Shown here: one piece after another, positions 34,078 to 59,517 of the stretch
Layout of the letters: every line of letters begins with the position of its first letter
How positions within the stretch are numbered: the first letter of the stretch is position 1
DNA from: Lampris incognitus
Taxonomy: Eukaryota > Chordata > Actinopteri > Lampriformes > Lampridae
Assembly: GCF_029633865.1 (NCBI RefSeq)
Contig: NC_079213.1
Location: forward strand, 98,565,845 to 98,629,844
Reading direction: 5' to 3'
DNA length: 64,000 nucleotides
Position numbers and translations under genes: made by a program
Notes under the pieces: generated by a model
Seen by the model: only the letters and a program-made list of their open reading frames with translations
What the model was told of the DNA's origin: nothing
The model's database searches: none

Positions 34078-37000
34078 TGACATATTAGATACAATAACGC
34101 CCTCTGACCTTATTTGTGTGGCTGAGATTCTTCTCAGTACTTGTTCAGTGTTCTTTCTCTACAACCTGACCTCTCTTCTAACACCTTCCCTTTTTTCATG
34201 TTGAGGCAGCAGGTTGCTTTGGAGAGCTGGCTGTGTAATTTCTGTTTTTCCTTTTTTTTCTAAGGGAAATCAAAAGAAGAAAGGCATTAAAAGAATAGCA
34301 AATAAGTGAGAAGTGGTTACAAAAAAAAAACACCGAATGTGAGACAGATCGGGTGTTGATCATATTAGATTAAAGAATAATGTGTAACCCTGTTGATTCT
34401 TTCCACCGTCAGGTTTTATTTACATCAAATGACAGCATGTGATTATTCCACACAGTAAACAGATATGTCTGCCCATCGTAAACAAGTTGAGATATTCAAA
34501 AGTCCCTGATAACCCTGTAAAAGCTTGCTACTCATATTTTTCTGTTGCTCCATCAGCAATGTTTCAATATATTTCTTGTCTCACATGGGTCCCATAGCAT
34601 GTGGTGATGTTTTTTTCAAGACACACATTGTAACCATGGAAACGAGGAGGTCATTAACACTTAATTAGAAAAGGAGGAAAGGGGGAAAAAAGCTGTTGGG
34701 GAAAGATGAGATAATGGAACTTTTAAGGCTTGACCAAAGCACCAATGTTTTTGGCGCTTTATGGCTTTACCACAGCAAACCAGACAAGCCATTACCACAG
34801 AGAATGTGGAAATGAAGAGGCTTATTCATCACCAAGGCTGCAGTCACTTTTTTTGTTTTTTTTGCCAACGAAAAAAACAAGTACCAAAATTGTACGGTTC
34901 AAAGGCACATTTATAAACGTGAACATATAGTGTTTTCTGAGAAGAAGAAGAAGAAGAAGAAGGTTGCGGAAGTTGTGCGAAGCTTACACAAGACATGATC
35001 ACAAATGATAAAGCCTGCGCTTTCTTTTATTAATGAGTATATCGCTAATAAAGAAGGCTCAGTCGATCATATCTCATACAATAGTCATCAACTTTAATTC
35101 ATAGGATGCAATCCCCAGGCCAGGTGCTGTTGGATTACTCAACTTCCTCTCAAACTTCCGCCGCGGCTCACAACTTTCTTGGCATTACCATGATTGGCAT
35201 AATCTCCCCTAGTTCCTAGTATTCCGTATCATGCTGTCTATGTTGATGTTTATTCCCCTATCTCTTCATCAGATCCCTTTATCTCCCAACTTTGTGCAAG
35301 CCTGTGGTTATTCATTCTTATGACAACTGTCAGATGCGATTTTATGTGTACGGCAGCGGAACAACAATGACTGACAGCATGACACACACACACAGATAGG
35401 CCTGTGCAGAAGCAGCACGGACAGATCCGCCGTGGTTAATGTCATCTTTAATTGGATCCTTATCGTTTAAATATGCCTGTCAAGACCGGGTAAACAGCGT
35501 GAATCAAAATGACAGGATGTGAAACTAATGTGAACCTTGGGGCGAGAAATTCAGCCATTGCTGGTATCAACAGCTGCTGATGGATGGAGGACAAATACCA
35601 AGCTGAAACGGAAGCAGTGGGCACCCCAGCTTAATCGCGCTCTTGTTTGTTTGGTTCGTGTTTAATCACGAGGGACACGTTCAATATGTCAAATCTGAGC
35701 AAAACTTTGCCTCCAGCCTAACAGCAGCGCATCTCTGCCCCCGCTTAATGAGGTTGGTAACCTGTGCTTATACTACATACTGAAGTAGAAATACTGCGGC
35801 TTAAGTTGAATAGTTACTCACAGTAAGAGCGCTTATCTAGAAAAATACTTCAGTGTAAGTGAAACACAAGCTCAAAAATGCTCCAAGCTCTTTCATTTTA
35901 AGTGGAAATGATTTGGAATTACGGCATTTTACAAAATCTCGGCCTTTTATGATGACAGACGGGTGACACCAGACTCCACTCGTGCCTCTGCAACGTTGTC
36001 CCTTTGTCCAGACTGTTGACAAATAAGAGATGGAAAATAGATCATCAAGATGGAATTACTGCTCAAAGATGTCAAAACAGCAAATCCAACTCAAGCGTTT
36101 GCTTGCGGCATGTGTGATTGGCCCTGCCTTCACCATACCATGTCTGTGTATGTAACTGAATACACTTGTTGACTGGACAACCCACCGGTGGGGGTTGGAG
36201 GAGAGAGGAGAAGAATGATGATGATAAAGTGTAAAATGAGGAGTAGCAGGTTGCATCCTATAGACTGGCACACTGACCTATTGATATGAACCTAACACAG
36301 GTGAAAGAGGCACAACACAGATTACAGGCCCACAGAGAGCCAGAGAGATAGATTAGCGGGCATTTGAAAGAGGAGAAGAGAGAAGGATTTAGCAGGATGA
36401 GGGAGAGGAGAGGAGAGAGGATTATGCAAGCCAGAGCTCCATCCTAAAATAATCCTCTCAGCATGCTGGGCTTTATCCATTGCAGGGCAGAGGCAGGTCC
36501 GAGCTATCAGGCCGCCGTTGCTTTGCGTTGTTGCCCGCCGTCCGTCCGCCGCGCTTTGCCTGAACACGCATGCACGGTTTGGATTTACGTTTCAACACCT
36601 CCCACTGTTTTGGCAATTGTCCTGTTTGCATATGGGGGGTCTGATGCATTGCTCCGTTTCTGACCCCGTCTCGGTTTCTTCCACAGCGGCTACCAACCCC
36701 CACCCTTGCGCCACAACCCCCCGCGCTCATTCTATCTGCCTTAATCTGGAAAGCTGGATGTGGCCTGCGTGCCTCTGCGTGAAGTTAAACCACTCCCTCT
36801 TTCCGTTCCCTCCATCTCCCATGTTCTAATTTGGGTATTGCCATGGTTACATAAGATTTGAGGTCAGGGGGTCAGTGACGTATGCGAATGCGAGACAGAC
36901 ACACAAGCGCGGTGACTGAGGGCATAATGCGCGCTTCCAAAGATGACAGACAAAGAAACGTTGGGCGGCATCAGGAAGGAAATCATCAAGACTGAGAAAA

Positions 37001-37098
37001 CTTAAAAGTAAATGGGAGGAAGCAGAAGTTTACATCAGAGAAAAATAATGAAGCCGTAATCCTTTCAGCACATTTCCCCCGTCTCGTATTTTTAAACC
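34078..37098. other. Gene-free stretch, possible regulatory DNA
   Basis: No exon with splice sites and no known repeat family were recognised apart from a GAA run at 34942-34962. Its low repeat content contrasts with 9-34 kb. 36460-36840 is GC-richer but without a recognised protein. Confidence 0.45.
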
Positions 37099-37228
37099 GC
37101 GTCCAGGAAGAAGTAATTTGCAATTGCCTCGAACTTCATTTTCGATGGGGTTCGCGGTGTCAATCAACACCGTAAAACCCATCGAAAATGAAGTTCGAAG
37201 CAACTGCAAATTACTTCTTCCTGGACGC
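37099..37228. repeat. 130-bp near-perfect hairpin (inverted repeat)
   Basis: The left arm 37099-37149 (GCGTCCAGGAAGAAGTAATT...CATTTTCGATGGG) pairs with the right arm 37178-37228 with about two mismatches in 51. Pairing extends inward through CGGTGT / ACACCG to a six-base loop CAATCA (37161-37166). No coding or transposon-end signal was identified. Confidence 0.85.
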
Positions 37229-37316
37229 AGTGTGAGACAAAAGAAGCGCCACGACAGGTATAAAAAGCAACAGGTTTCGATGGAAGCTGAGGGGAGTTGT
37301 GTCAGAAAAGTACGAG

Positions 37317-37687
37317 TAGACCCTGTTTACACTTGGTTTTAACATGCGTTTTGGGCGATCGGATCACAAGTGGACGGCGAGACTCATCGCCGTTTACACC
37401 TGTGTCTAACATGCGTCTCCAAATGCATCCTGCTGACCACTTGTGATCAGATTTCGTTACACCTAAGAAGAAGAAAAATTCCTGTTAAGTCCTTGTCGGG
37501 ACGCATCAGGGCGCACAAGATATGTGGGTAAATGCGTCCCAGACCACCTTGGCAAGTGGTTTGAGTAACCGGTTCACAAAAAGTTTTGGTGGTCGTTGTG
37601 CTTGTATTTAGCGCTGTCCACTTGTGATCCGATCACACAAACAAAACAAAAAAACGCATTTTAAAACCAAGTGTAAACGGGGTCGTA
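37317..37687. mobile_element. Inverted-repeat MITE-like element
   Basis: The left end is ACCCTGTTTACACTTGGTTT...GATCGGATCACAAGTGGAC. The right end is the reverse, GTCCACTTGTGATCCGATCA...AACCAAGTGTAAACGGGGTC. The arms are about 60 bases with some indels. Internal TTTACACCTGTG...ATGCGTC and CACTTGTGATCAG repeat parts of the arms. This is a common fish design. The superfamily was not determined. Confidence 0.75.
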
Positions 37688-38854
37688 TTGACAAAAATTG
37701 AGAATGGCGCGAATGTGAACGCCATTCACCCCCACGAGGCCCCAACACAAAGGAGGAAAAATACGACAGGCTAGGAATTGTGAGAAATGTGTGCACAATG
37801 GAGAAGGAGAAAGAAAGGGTAAAAGGGGGCCCAGAGAAAGCGAAAAGGACGGGAGGGGAGGAGGGGTGTGAAGGCTCAGTCAGACCTACTGTTGCTGCTC
37901 TACTAACCTACTTACTATAATCTCAGTCTTCTCCCCATTTCATAACCCTGCCCGGGTTACATCATACGCTCCTCATTATATACACATTTATAAACACTCT
38001 TTTCATCACGGCAATTATCGGCAGTGGTTTTGTATTATAAGCCAAGACTTGCCATGCATGTGGGTTTGTCTGCACTCTGCCCCACTAATTTACACAAACA
38101 GAAATACACAATCACACTTGTGTTACTTGCAGCAATTCACACCCCGCCTCCAGGAAACCCGTTTGGAGAACCAACGAAAACATGCTGACTAATTAGGGGG
38201 AAATCATCTACTTGCTGTGTAGCAAGCGTTCCTTTATTTAATGATGTAATGATGTGTTTGAAAAGTCCACTCCCGATTTAGAGATCCCAGCATGCAATAC
38301 AGTCCATTTTATTTGGCTCCGTTTTGCTGGTCCGGTGATATAATCCCGTGTCGTAACATTATTGTGCCTTCCTCATCCGCCCAGAGGAGAATCGAAAAAA
38401 ACATGACCGTTGCCCTCTCAGATGTGGCAGCGTTAATCATAAAACGTTACCGAGGATTACACTATAAATTACCCTGCTTCTCTGGGGGGGATAAAGAACT
38501 TTCTTTGTTCTTTATTTGCACAAGGAAATTACTCTTTGGTGTTTGGTTTGGCAACTGAAAATGTGCTCCGGCCATTTTATCAACTGGGGACGCATCGTTT
38601 GAATAAAATCGTATTACTCGTTAGAAACCGACTTCAGTTTTCGTCATGCAACTATCATGTGGGAGGAATCCTGGGAGTTCGGTGGAATACTACTGCTCGT
38701 TTTTTTAGATTCCAGTTTTTTTCTTCTTCCTCTTCAGCTTTTAGCTTTAACTTTAAATTGTAATTTCGTATGTTTCGCTTTTTAAGGCCGGCCCATAGAA
38801 ACTGGATGAGAGTAGAGCGGACATTCTTCCCATTCAAATCAACATAGTAGGATG
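37688..38854. other. Gene-free stretch
   Basis: No supported exon or repeat family was seen. The frames present are short and domain-free. Confidence 0.45.
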
Positions 38855-39263
38855 GTGGCCGCTCTGATGGCCGAGCGGTATTCGGCCTCTTGCAACCCGC
38901 TCGTCATGTGGCTGGGAGGTTCGTATCCCAGACTCGCCGTAACCGGTCACGGCCAGAGCGTCCACGGGGTAAGGCATTCATTAGGCCACCCTTACCCGAG
39001 GGATAGTGGGTGTAGATCGGTGTAGTGTTCGGGGACTCGTCGTTCTCCAGCGACCCCTCTGGCCCATCCGGGCGACTGCAGCCAAGCAACCGAAAGCGTT
39101 CTCCCTACGTCTCCTTCGCGGCCTGAGGGTAATGCAATCCACGCGAGGCTTCAGCGTGTAAAATAGCGAGAGCAGCCGACAGGAGCTGGTATTACGACTA
39201 CTCCTTCCTGTGGAAACGTGAGCCAGGGGAGTTATTCGACAAGAGTTCCGGCCATATGCCACT
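38855..39263 (+). mobile_element. tRNA-headed SINE of a second family
   Basis: The head shows an A-box-like TGATGGCCGAGCGGTATTCG and a B-box-like GAGGTTCGTATCCC (38916-38929), in Ser/Leu-tRNA style spacing. A body of about 330 bases without open frames follows, with GTAAGGCATTCATTAGG and GGGATAGTGGGTGTAGATCG, and then an A-rich end. It differs from family A outside the tRNA-like boxes. Confidence 0.65.
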
Positions 39264-39402
39264 GGGTTAGTCGGGTGGGATAAGGGGAAAAACTAGAAAT
39301 AAATGTATTTTAAAAAAAAACATCGTGGGACGGTCAAAGCGGCGGCCATTTTTAATTGAACCGCTGTCATTGCAAAAAATATATATATATTTTAAAAAAA
39401 TT

Positions 39403-39702
39403 TTTTTAAGTTTTTGTTCCCCCATTTTCTCCCCAATTTGTATCCGGCCAATTACCCAGCTCCTCTTGAGCCGTCCCGTTCGCTGCTCCACGTCCTCTCC
39501 GCCGATCCGGGGGCGCCCTGACCGACCAGAGGAGGCGCCAGTGCAGCGACCAGGACACATACCCACATCCGACTTCCCACCCGCAGACACGGTCAGTTGT
39601 GTCTGTAGGGACGCCCGACCAAGCCGGAGGTAACACGGGGATTCGACCCGGCGATCTCGCGTTGGTAGGCAACGGAATAGACCGCCACGCTACCCGGGCG
39701 CC
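39403..39702 (-). mobile_element. tRNA-derived SINE (family A), copy 5, internally deleted
   Basis: This reverse-oriented family-A copy lacks about 140 bases of the body: CTCTCCGCCGATCCGGGGG passes directly to CGCCCTGACCGACCAGAGG at about 39512. The head end ATAGACCGCCACGCTACCCG is intact. AT-rich flanks (ATATATATTTTAAA and ATATATATTTAAAT) may be the target-site duplication. Confidence 0.88.
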
Positions 39703-40067
39703 ATATATATTTAAATATGATAGTCGTAATGGGCTAACGTCCGTGTAAACTTCCGTATAAACCGACTTGCGGCAAGTCGCGGACTCTTTTTTTTCTCCAA
39801 GTCACTAAAGTGAGTTTTGCAGTAACGACCAAACCAGCAGCAGTGGAGTTGTACGAACATTTACGGCCCCGCTGAACTATGTTGTCACCATAACAACTAA
39901 CAACAGTCGCCATTTTCTTTAGAACTACTCAAACGACCACGACAAACAGTTCAATGTCCGTACTCGTTCAGTTTCTATGGGTGGGCCCGACGCTTAATCG
40001 TTGTCTGCCACGCTGTATTTTTGCGCATTTTGATGAAATAAAATGTGTACTGGAAAACTTGAACACT

Positions 40068-40068
40068 T

Positions 40069-40137
<69 letters not shown>
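40068..40137. repeat. (GT)n microsatellite
   Basis: About 35 GT units lie some 650 bases upstream of the ROR start codon, next to the GC-rich segment at 40250-40400. Confidence 0.96.
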
Positions 40138-40139
<2 letters not shown>

Positions 40140-40254
40140 GTAGTACATAAAAAATAAAAATCAGTCTTCATTTTAGGAGAAAAAGGCTCGAGAATCAGAC
40201 AGCGGTGCATCAACAATTCCCACGATGTCCGCGTGACACACTGCCACACTTTCC

Positions 40255-40520
40255 CACGCACGCGTGAGCCTCCTTAAAGCGCGCGGTGGCTGACGCGCGC
40301 GCGGCAGCGCTCTCTCTCCGGTGGAGGGGGGGCACGAGGCGGGCCGGCGGAGCGAGATCATGTGTAGTCCACGCGCCGAAAGTAGGTTACAGACGCAGAG
40401 CTCGAGAGTCCATCAGGGAGGCGAAGTGCAAGCAGCGTTGCTCTATCACAGAAGACTTACGTGTGTGTATTGGTACATATATATGTATTTGCCCTGTCAG
40501 CCGACTTTATAAGTACAGCC
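40255..40520 (+). promoter_or_regulatory. Candidate ROR promoter / 5' UTR region
   Basis: The stretch 40255-40400 is locally rich in CpG (GCGCGCGGTGGCTGACGCGC and GGGCCGGCGGAGCG), unlike the AT-rich surroundings. It lies 400-500 bases before the start codon. A TATA-like TTTATAAG occurs at 40506-40513. The start site is unknown, and the element could instead lie within the 5' UTR. Confidence 0.4.
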
Positions 40521-40783
40521 CGGAAGAAAACAGGAAAAGGAAAACGCCGCTTAATGGGCACATTCTTCTCGTGTTGCGTTTTTTCGTTTTTCTTCATCGG
40601 TCGGTGCGGACAAGCGGTTGTCGAAAACATATGAGGATCTGTTGTTTCGCGGTTTCCAACGGCTCCTTTCTTGGGAGCGAAAAAGCCCCACGTTGCATTC
40701 AGTTTTATTTCAGTATTTTTTTCTTTTAGCTCCACTTCCATCTGGAGTTGTATGACTCGAAGATAGCAACCTTCAGCGTCAAC

Positions 40784-54221
<13,438 letters not shown>

Positions 54222-57200
54222 CTCTGTTTAGCAAAAGAGAGTGATTCATGTAGAGAAATTGAGGTTAAGGGAGGGAGAGCGAAATGTGGCAAACAGCAGA
54301 AACAAAACCAACCAGCAGCTCAGTGACAATCCTGCACGCTACACTTTAGGACACACTCCTCTCACCTCTCAACTCCCACCCTGATGGAGTAGCTTACACT
54401 ACCCTTCAAGCCAGGCCAAGTTACTTCACTTTAATACTAGGTGCTGCAGGGTGCTCAGTGCATGCTACTTAATTTATAGGGACTTTAAAAAAAAGCCTAT
54501 ATAATTTGTATTAAAACATATTTTTCTATGAGGTGACCCCTAACCTCCCATCTAGTTGAATTCCTCTCTAAAATTAGTGTGACTTTTTTCCCAGTTCTCA
54601 GTTCCTGTAAGCTAATGTTGAATGTACCCCCTCTACCCTCAACCGTTCAGCACAGCCCAAGGCTTGATACAGAATGTACATACCTCCCTAATCCTGACCC
54701 ATTTTGTGGAGATGTGCTGTAATGATGCCTGTTTTAATTCTCATTGTAGTCACAGTGCTTTTTTTTTTCATTTCATATTTTGATAGCGCCCATATTTTGC
54801 AGTTTTGTATCTTACGAGCAAACTGTTTAAAGGGACCATGATCAAATTCAACATATAAGCAGGGTTTTTGTTTTGTTTTTTTAACTGTACAAACCATGGA
54901 TAAAGACCCCACGCGTCTGCTACCATGTATGTACAAACTCTTGCACACAGCCCTAAGACATAGCACTTATGCTGACCTACATGGGTATTTTTACCAGCAC
55001 ACCTCCGGACACTGATTTTTGAGCTCTTTATTTTTTTAATGCAATCAATGACCTCAATCCTATAACCCCCTTCCCTTTGCAAATGCCACTTAGAAAGAGA
55101 ATGAGCGTGAAGAATCACAGAAGTATTGTGAAAGTATTTTCAGATGTTCCTTTTTTTATATATACATACGCCTATATAATCATGTAAGATGAGAGTAGTT
55201 ATGAACTCATGTGCAGAGTGAGGGGGAGACATAATTGAAACGGAAAAATGGCAATGTAGTGATTGTTCTCAGGTCTCTCAAACAGATACTGCCTGACCAT
55301 ACCTGGGGGTTCTAGGATGAAATGATTGAACTAACTTAAAAAAAAATCCAGTGGATGATTAGCACTTACCATGAGTCTTGGTTAGAATTCAAAATGAATT
55401 CCCCTGTTCCTAAGACTTTATGGGTTCATTCTCGAAAACTGCCGTCTGTGAAAGCTCTCTTTTGAAAGGTCAAATATGGGACGCAACCTCCGACTTCAAA
55501 CATGCTGTATAATCCCTGTCTAAGGAAACTGACTTGTGGGGTAAAGGTTTTACCTGGAAGAGCTTCAGGAACTTTTCTCACCTCAGGCTCCACCTCACAA
55601 GTGTGCCTCCATCCAAATCTCTGGCACCATGAGAACCAGTGGGTCCAAGAGATTTCTGGGACTGCAGACAAGCATACTGGGAGTAGCTGAAAGAGTTAAT
55701 GGCAAAATGCAAGAGAGCAAATACACCGAAACAGTTTCCCTTGATCCCGTCTAACATGGATTCAAAGCAAAGACTGGAGAGTGGACTGGTGGATGGCAGT
55801 ATCATTTAAGCTCCTTAGGCCATCATTTGAGGGGGGTATTTTCTGCCCCCTGTCCCACAGTCAGTGAAGGTGTTCCAATTTACAAATTAGGTCCTCTATT
55901 CCTGACCCTGCTCCCTTACTACCTCACCCTCTTTATACACTACATGGCACAGCAAAGGGTTGACAGAGCCGTCAGCTACCCCCCTGAGTTGGAAGTAGAG
56001 AGCTTGAGCAGAGGAAATCTTATCCTTACCTCTTCTTTGACAAAAAGAGACAATCTTAAATCAGACCTTGGATGTCCATTTCTATTTAATATATCATAAC
56101 CAGTTTTCACTTTGCACTGCTGGAACAGTGCTGCTCTCCATACTCTATATGGTCCTATATAGCTAGTATGAAGGGGAGATATGCTTCTTCTGGGTGCTTA
56201 GGACATTGGCAAAGTGGGGATTGTGCAATAATGTCTTTCCCGTTCTTCTCGGTTAGGAGGCCCTTGTTGCCCTGAACGGTTTATTAGATTCCATAAGCAC
56301 TCCGGCACAGATGGGAAGTTGACAGTGCAGCAACAAAAGGTGGCACTATTAAGATTAACAACCAACCCAGAAAACTTCTACACAGATCAAATATTAACTA
56401 ACATTATCTGATGATGGTTTGTAAGGTGGAAGATGATTGTAACAAAGTATAAATACTTTGTGTCGGATTGTAGAATGTTGCATATGTTCATTACAAATGA
56501 ATATAACGTAATTTTGCAGACCTCAACTTTCACAAGGAGTCCCAATTTAAATGCATGTTCTAGGGACAGTTTGCTAGGTTTGTGGTAACATTTCCATTTA
56601 GAGTTACTCAGGGAGATAGCTGGGCTCTCAGTTCTACAGTGTCTTCGGTTAGAATAGCGAGACACCTTGCACCAACATAGAAGACCTTAAAACATTGATC
56701 ACTGTGTACAGTTGATGTTCTTGTGAATGTTTGATCACAAAAGTATCAAAGATGTTATCCCTGTCTAATATCACTTTCGCAGGACTTGAGTCTGACTCTT
56801 AGAGGAAATAGGATCTAAAACGTACAATGAAATATAAAAGATGGATTTTAATCTCTGAATCTTGTGTTGGTTTTGTCGTGATATTTTGTTTCTTCATTGC
56901 TTATTATTATCTGTACTGTCTTCTCATCAGTTTAGTGTCCTTTTTGTCTCGGAGAGATGTAATTCTATTTTTTTTAAAAGAGCATTTTTAAAGATGTCTC
57001 CCTAAAGTTTCTCTTTTTGTCATGATCCTTGTGTTTTATCATATTTTCAAGTCTATTTTAAGAGTTTAATTATTGAAATCAATATAGATTTTAATAAGAA
57101 ATAATTTATGATATGGTATGGATATAAAGCCTAAGAGGTTATTAACACAGTAAGTGTTATTGTTGTACAATGGGGATACAATTTGTGGATTAAAGAATGT

Positions 57201-57225
57201 AATAAAGGTCTTTTTACAGTAAGCA
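54222..57225 (+). other. rorc: ROR 3' UTR (inferred)
   Basis: About 3 kb without recognised repeats or microsatellites follows the stop codon. The first well-placed AATAAA is at 57201-57206, followed by a T-rich stretch at 57239-57250. Repeats begin again immediately after it. The end point is inferred, and no earlier polyadenylation signal of the AATAAA type was seen. Confidence 0.6.
57201..57206 (+). terminator. Polyadenylation signal AATAAA
   Basis: GAATGTAATAAAGGTC lies at the boundary between repeat-free 3' UTR-like sequence and repeat-rich intergenic DNA. Cleavage would fall about 15-25 bases downstream. Confidence 0.6.
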
Positions 57226-57416
57226 TTCCCTCCAGCCTTTTTTTTTTTTTAAATATGAGACAAATTCTGTGAGAAGTTAAACCATTTTGAGTAAGTCGGC
57301 ATCATTGTTTGGAAAAAGGGCCTCCCTTGTTGTTTGGAGACTCAAATTGTATAATCATATCCATTACACTACACTACATTGTGATGTCGACCTACAATGA
57401 CATATTTTGTGTGGGT

Positions 57417-57419
57417 GTG

Positions 57420-57462
<43 letters not shown>
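57417..57462. repeat. (TA)n-(TG)n microsatellite
   Basis: About 12 TA units pass into about 10 TG units. Confidence 0.95.
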
Positions 57463-57674
57463 ATACATTGGCAGCTGATGAGTGCGCGATGTACGAAACA
57501 AGTTTGTACTGCTATGTATTAAGTTTTTTTTCCGACATCTATCTTGATAAATATACATATACACACATATATAAATCCAATAATAATAATAATTGGATTA
57601 TTTTGCTCCTTGTTTGTTGAGAGTCTTCCCTACCGTTGAGGTTTTATTTAATGAAATGAAACCGGTTATTTTAT

Positions 57675-57752
57675 TGCCCCGTGCGGGATTCGGTACGGGG
57701 TGTATTGCACCACAAGGCGACATCACTAACCGCTCGGCTAAAGAGTCAGACC
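57675..57752 (-). repeat. tRNA-like core (not a functional tRNA gene)
   Basis: The minus strand reads TTTAGCCGAGCGGTTAGTG (A-box-like), GTCGCCTTGTGGTGC and CGTACCGAATCCCG (B-box-like). It resembles 17992-18067 and the fold-back at 28695. The stem pairing expected of a working tRNA is not convincing. Confidence 0.5.
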
Positions 57753-57954
57753 CGTTAGCTAGGGACTAACCTGTGTTATTAGTTGTTTACAATATCAACA
57801 CGGATACAGGAAAAAATATGTTAATGCATTTTATGCAAAAACTATAATGCAAAAAAAATCTAATGCAAGAAGATTTTAATGCAAAGTTTCCTGTATCCAT
57901 GCTGATATATTCCGCTCCTCATTAGTAAAGCACTCAACACCAATGACGGAAAAA

Positions 57955-57956
<2 letters not shown>

Positions 57957-58009
<53 letters not shown>
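57957..58009. repeat. (AT)n microsatellite
   Basis: An uninterrupted AT run of about 50 bases. Confidence 0.95.
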
Positions 58010-58010
<1 letters not shown>

Positions 58011-58163
58011 CCCAGTGAGTCAAGTAAGTAAATTCTTTATGAGACAGTACAAGCCTGTTTCATGCCATAAGCAATCATAAAGAATTTACTTGACTCAATG
58101 GATTATTTTGCTCTTTATTTGTTGAGCACTTTCCCTGCCGTTGAGTGTTTCTTTTAACAAAGG

Positions 58164-58164
<1 letters not shown>

Positions 58165-58241
<77 letters not shown>
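58165..58241. repeat. (AC)n microsatellite
   Basis: About 38 AC units. Confidence 0.96.
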
Positions 58242-58243
<2 letters not shown>

Positions 58244-58619
58244 TAAATTCAAAACTTTATTGCAGATTCAGACAAATACAAATAGGTAAAAGACAAACCT
58301 CAGACAATACACGGAGTCCACACAATAACATAACTGGAACAAATCAGTCTTATAAGAAGGCAGCTATACCACTGCCGGGATTGGTAGCGTGTGGCACTAA
58401 ATCTTACATAAGTTAAACTCGTGATGATTACATTATCAGAATCATTATGATTGCTGCTTCGCTATAGTCTTTTTAATGTGTCCGTTTTGGTCCGGCGTGA
58501 TTTGTCTGCATTTTTGTTGCGTTTTATTAGGACCGAATTACCGTTCTCAGCTTAGTTTGTCTGCACTCCAGCCGAGTCTGTTTTCCGGAACGCTCCTTTG
58601 ATGTAGGCCACGAAGCATT

Positions 58620-59188
58620 GGCCGCAGGTTTCCGGCGGAAGTGGTTCATAACGTGCGCCTTTGATACAATGACCTCATCAACGCGCCTTTGGTCATCAAG
58701 ACGCCGGAAAGCGTCGCTTTTTTTAAAACATTTTTTTTCCGTAGGGGCAGATTAAAAGATTATTACGCAGATTAAAAACAAGACCAAGAGGACATATCTG
58801 CTATATTTTTGTTCTGAACCCGGCCGCCCGTGTCTCAAGTAGAAGGCCCAGAAAGTTGACTCAGTTCATCTGGACACTGACTTCCTTACCTGATTATTCA
58901 TCAAGACAATTTCAAATGGAAATTTTCAAGCGGCGTCTCCGGGGAGTTCCCGCTAGGAACGCCAGGGGGCGGTGTGACCGCACTTATGAGTCCACCCTCT
59001 TCGCATAGGGGAATGTGATTTCTGCAAAGCGGGGTTGTGCAGCCTTTATTGACCCGTTTACGTGTTTTTGCCTTTTGTGCTGGCTTTTGCGCTGGCTATA
59101 CCAACGGCGCGGCTGTAATTCGCGTGTAATAACGGCACTAATTGCATGGGTTTTCTAAGTTTTGTCTAGTTGTTTTCCCCCCTATTCT

Positions 59189-59269
<81 letters not shown>

Positions 59270-59472
59270 ATACGAGCACCCTCGACGTAGACGTGGTCAG
59301 TTTACAATCAGTTGGCGTGTCCCGACCCGGAGACTGGTGCGCTGGTGCTGCGCTTTCCACCTCAACACTTTCTGTCACCTTTTTTTTTTTTTTTAATAAC
59401 ACGTTAACTGTACTGTGTCTGTTACTCGTTTACGTCTTCGGTGGAAGTGCGAGAAGACGGTCCGGCCTCAAG
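58620..59472 (+). promoter_or_regulatory. Candidate endophilin promoter / 5' UTR region
   Basis: This is a locally CpG-rich stretch with an ETS-type CGGAAGTGG (58636-58644), GCGTCTCCGGGGAGTTCCCG (about 58933) and a (GT)n run. It has no obvious TATA box. The start site is unknown. Confidence 0.35.
59193..59265. repeat. (GT)36 microsatellite upstream of the endophilin start
   Basis: The run ends about 207 bases before the start codon and may lie in the promoter or the 5' UTR. Confidence 0.96.
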
Positions 59473-59517
59473 ATGTCTGTTGCGGGCTTGAAGAAACAGT
59501 TTTATAAAGCCAGCCAG
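59473..59517 (+). CDS. sh3gl1: Endophilin-A coding exon 1 (best match SH3GL1, endophilin-A2), gene continues beyond window
   Basis: ATG at 59473 encodes MSVAGLKKQFYKASQ and then meets the donor CAG|GTTAGC. This is the N-terminal amphipathic helix 0 of endophilin-A, which inserts into membranes to drive curvature during clathrin-mediated endocytosis; the rest of the BAR domain and the SH3 domain are on later exons. Endophilin-A genes split at this codon. The YKASQ form matches SH3GL1, whereas SH3GL2 has HKATQ and SH3GL3 HKASQ. The AAG context before the ATG is acceptable. No further exon was found by 64000, so intron 1 exceeds 4.4 kb. Orientation is the same as the ROR gene. Confidence 0.88.

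Larger units (their letters stand above)
57594..58145. repeat. Segment flanked by a 46-47-bp direct repeat, containing two inverted repeats
   Basis: GGATTATTTTGCTCCTTGTT...CCCTACCGTTGAG at 57594-57640 is repeated at 58100-58145 with a few mismatches. Between them lie an inverted repeat (ATATCAACACGGATACAGGA at 57791-57810 against TCCTGTATCCATGCTGATAT at 57891-57910), an (AT)n run at 57957-58009 and another inverted repeat (GTCAAGTAAGTAAATTCTTT, arms about 58013-58043 and 58076-58101). It looks like nested insertion, but no family was identified. Confidence 0.6.

Noticed and set aside
40286-40729. 147-residue frame upstream of the ROR start
   Set aside because: It overlaps the CpG-rich promoter or 5' UTR, has no domain, and ends before the real start codon in another frame.
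57675-57752. Functional tRNA gene
   Set aside because: The A- and B-box-like words are present, but the acceptor and anticodon stems do not pair convincingly, and similar cores occur inside repeats.
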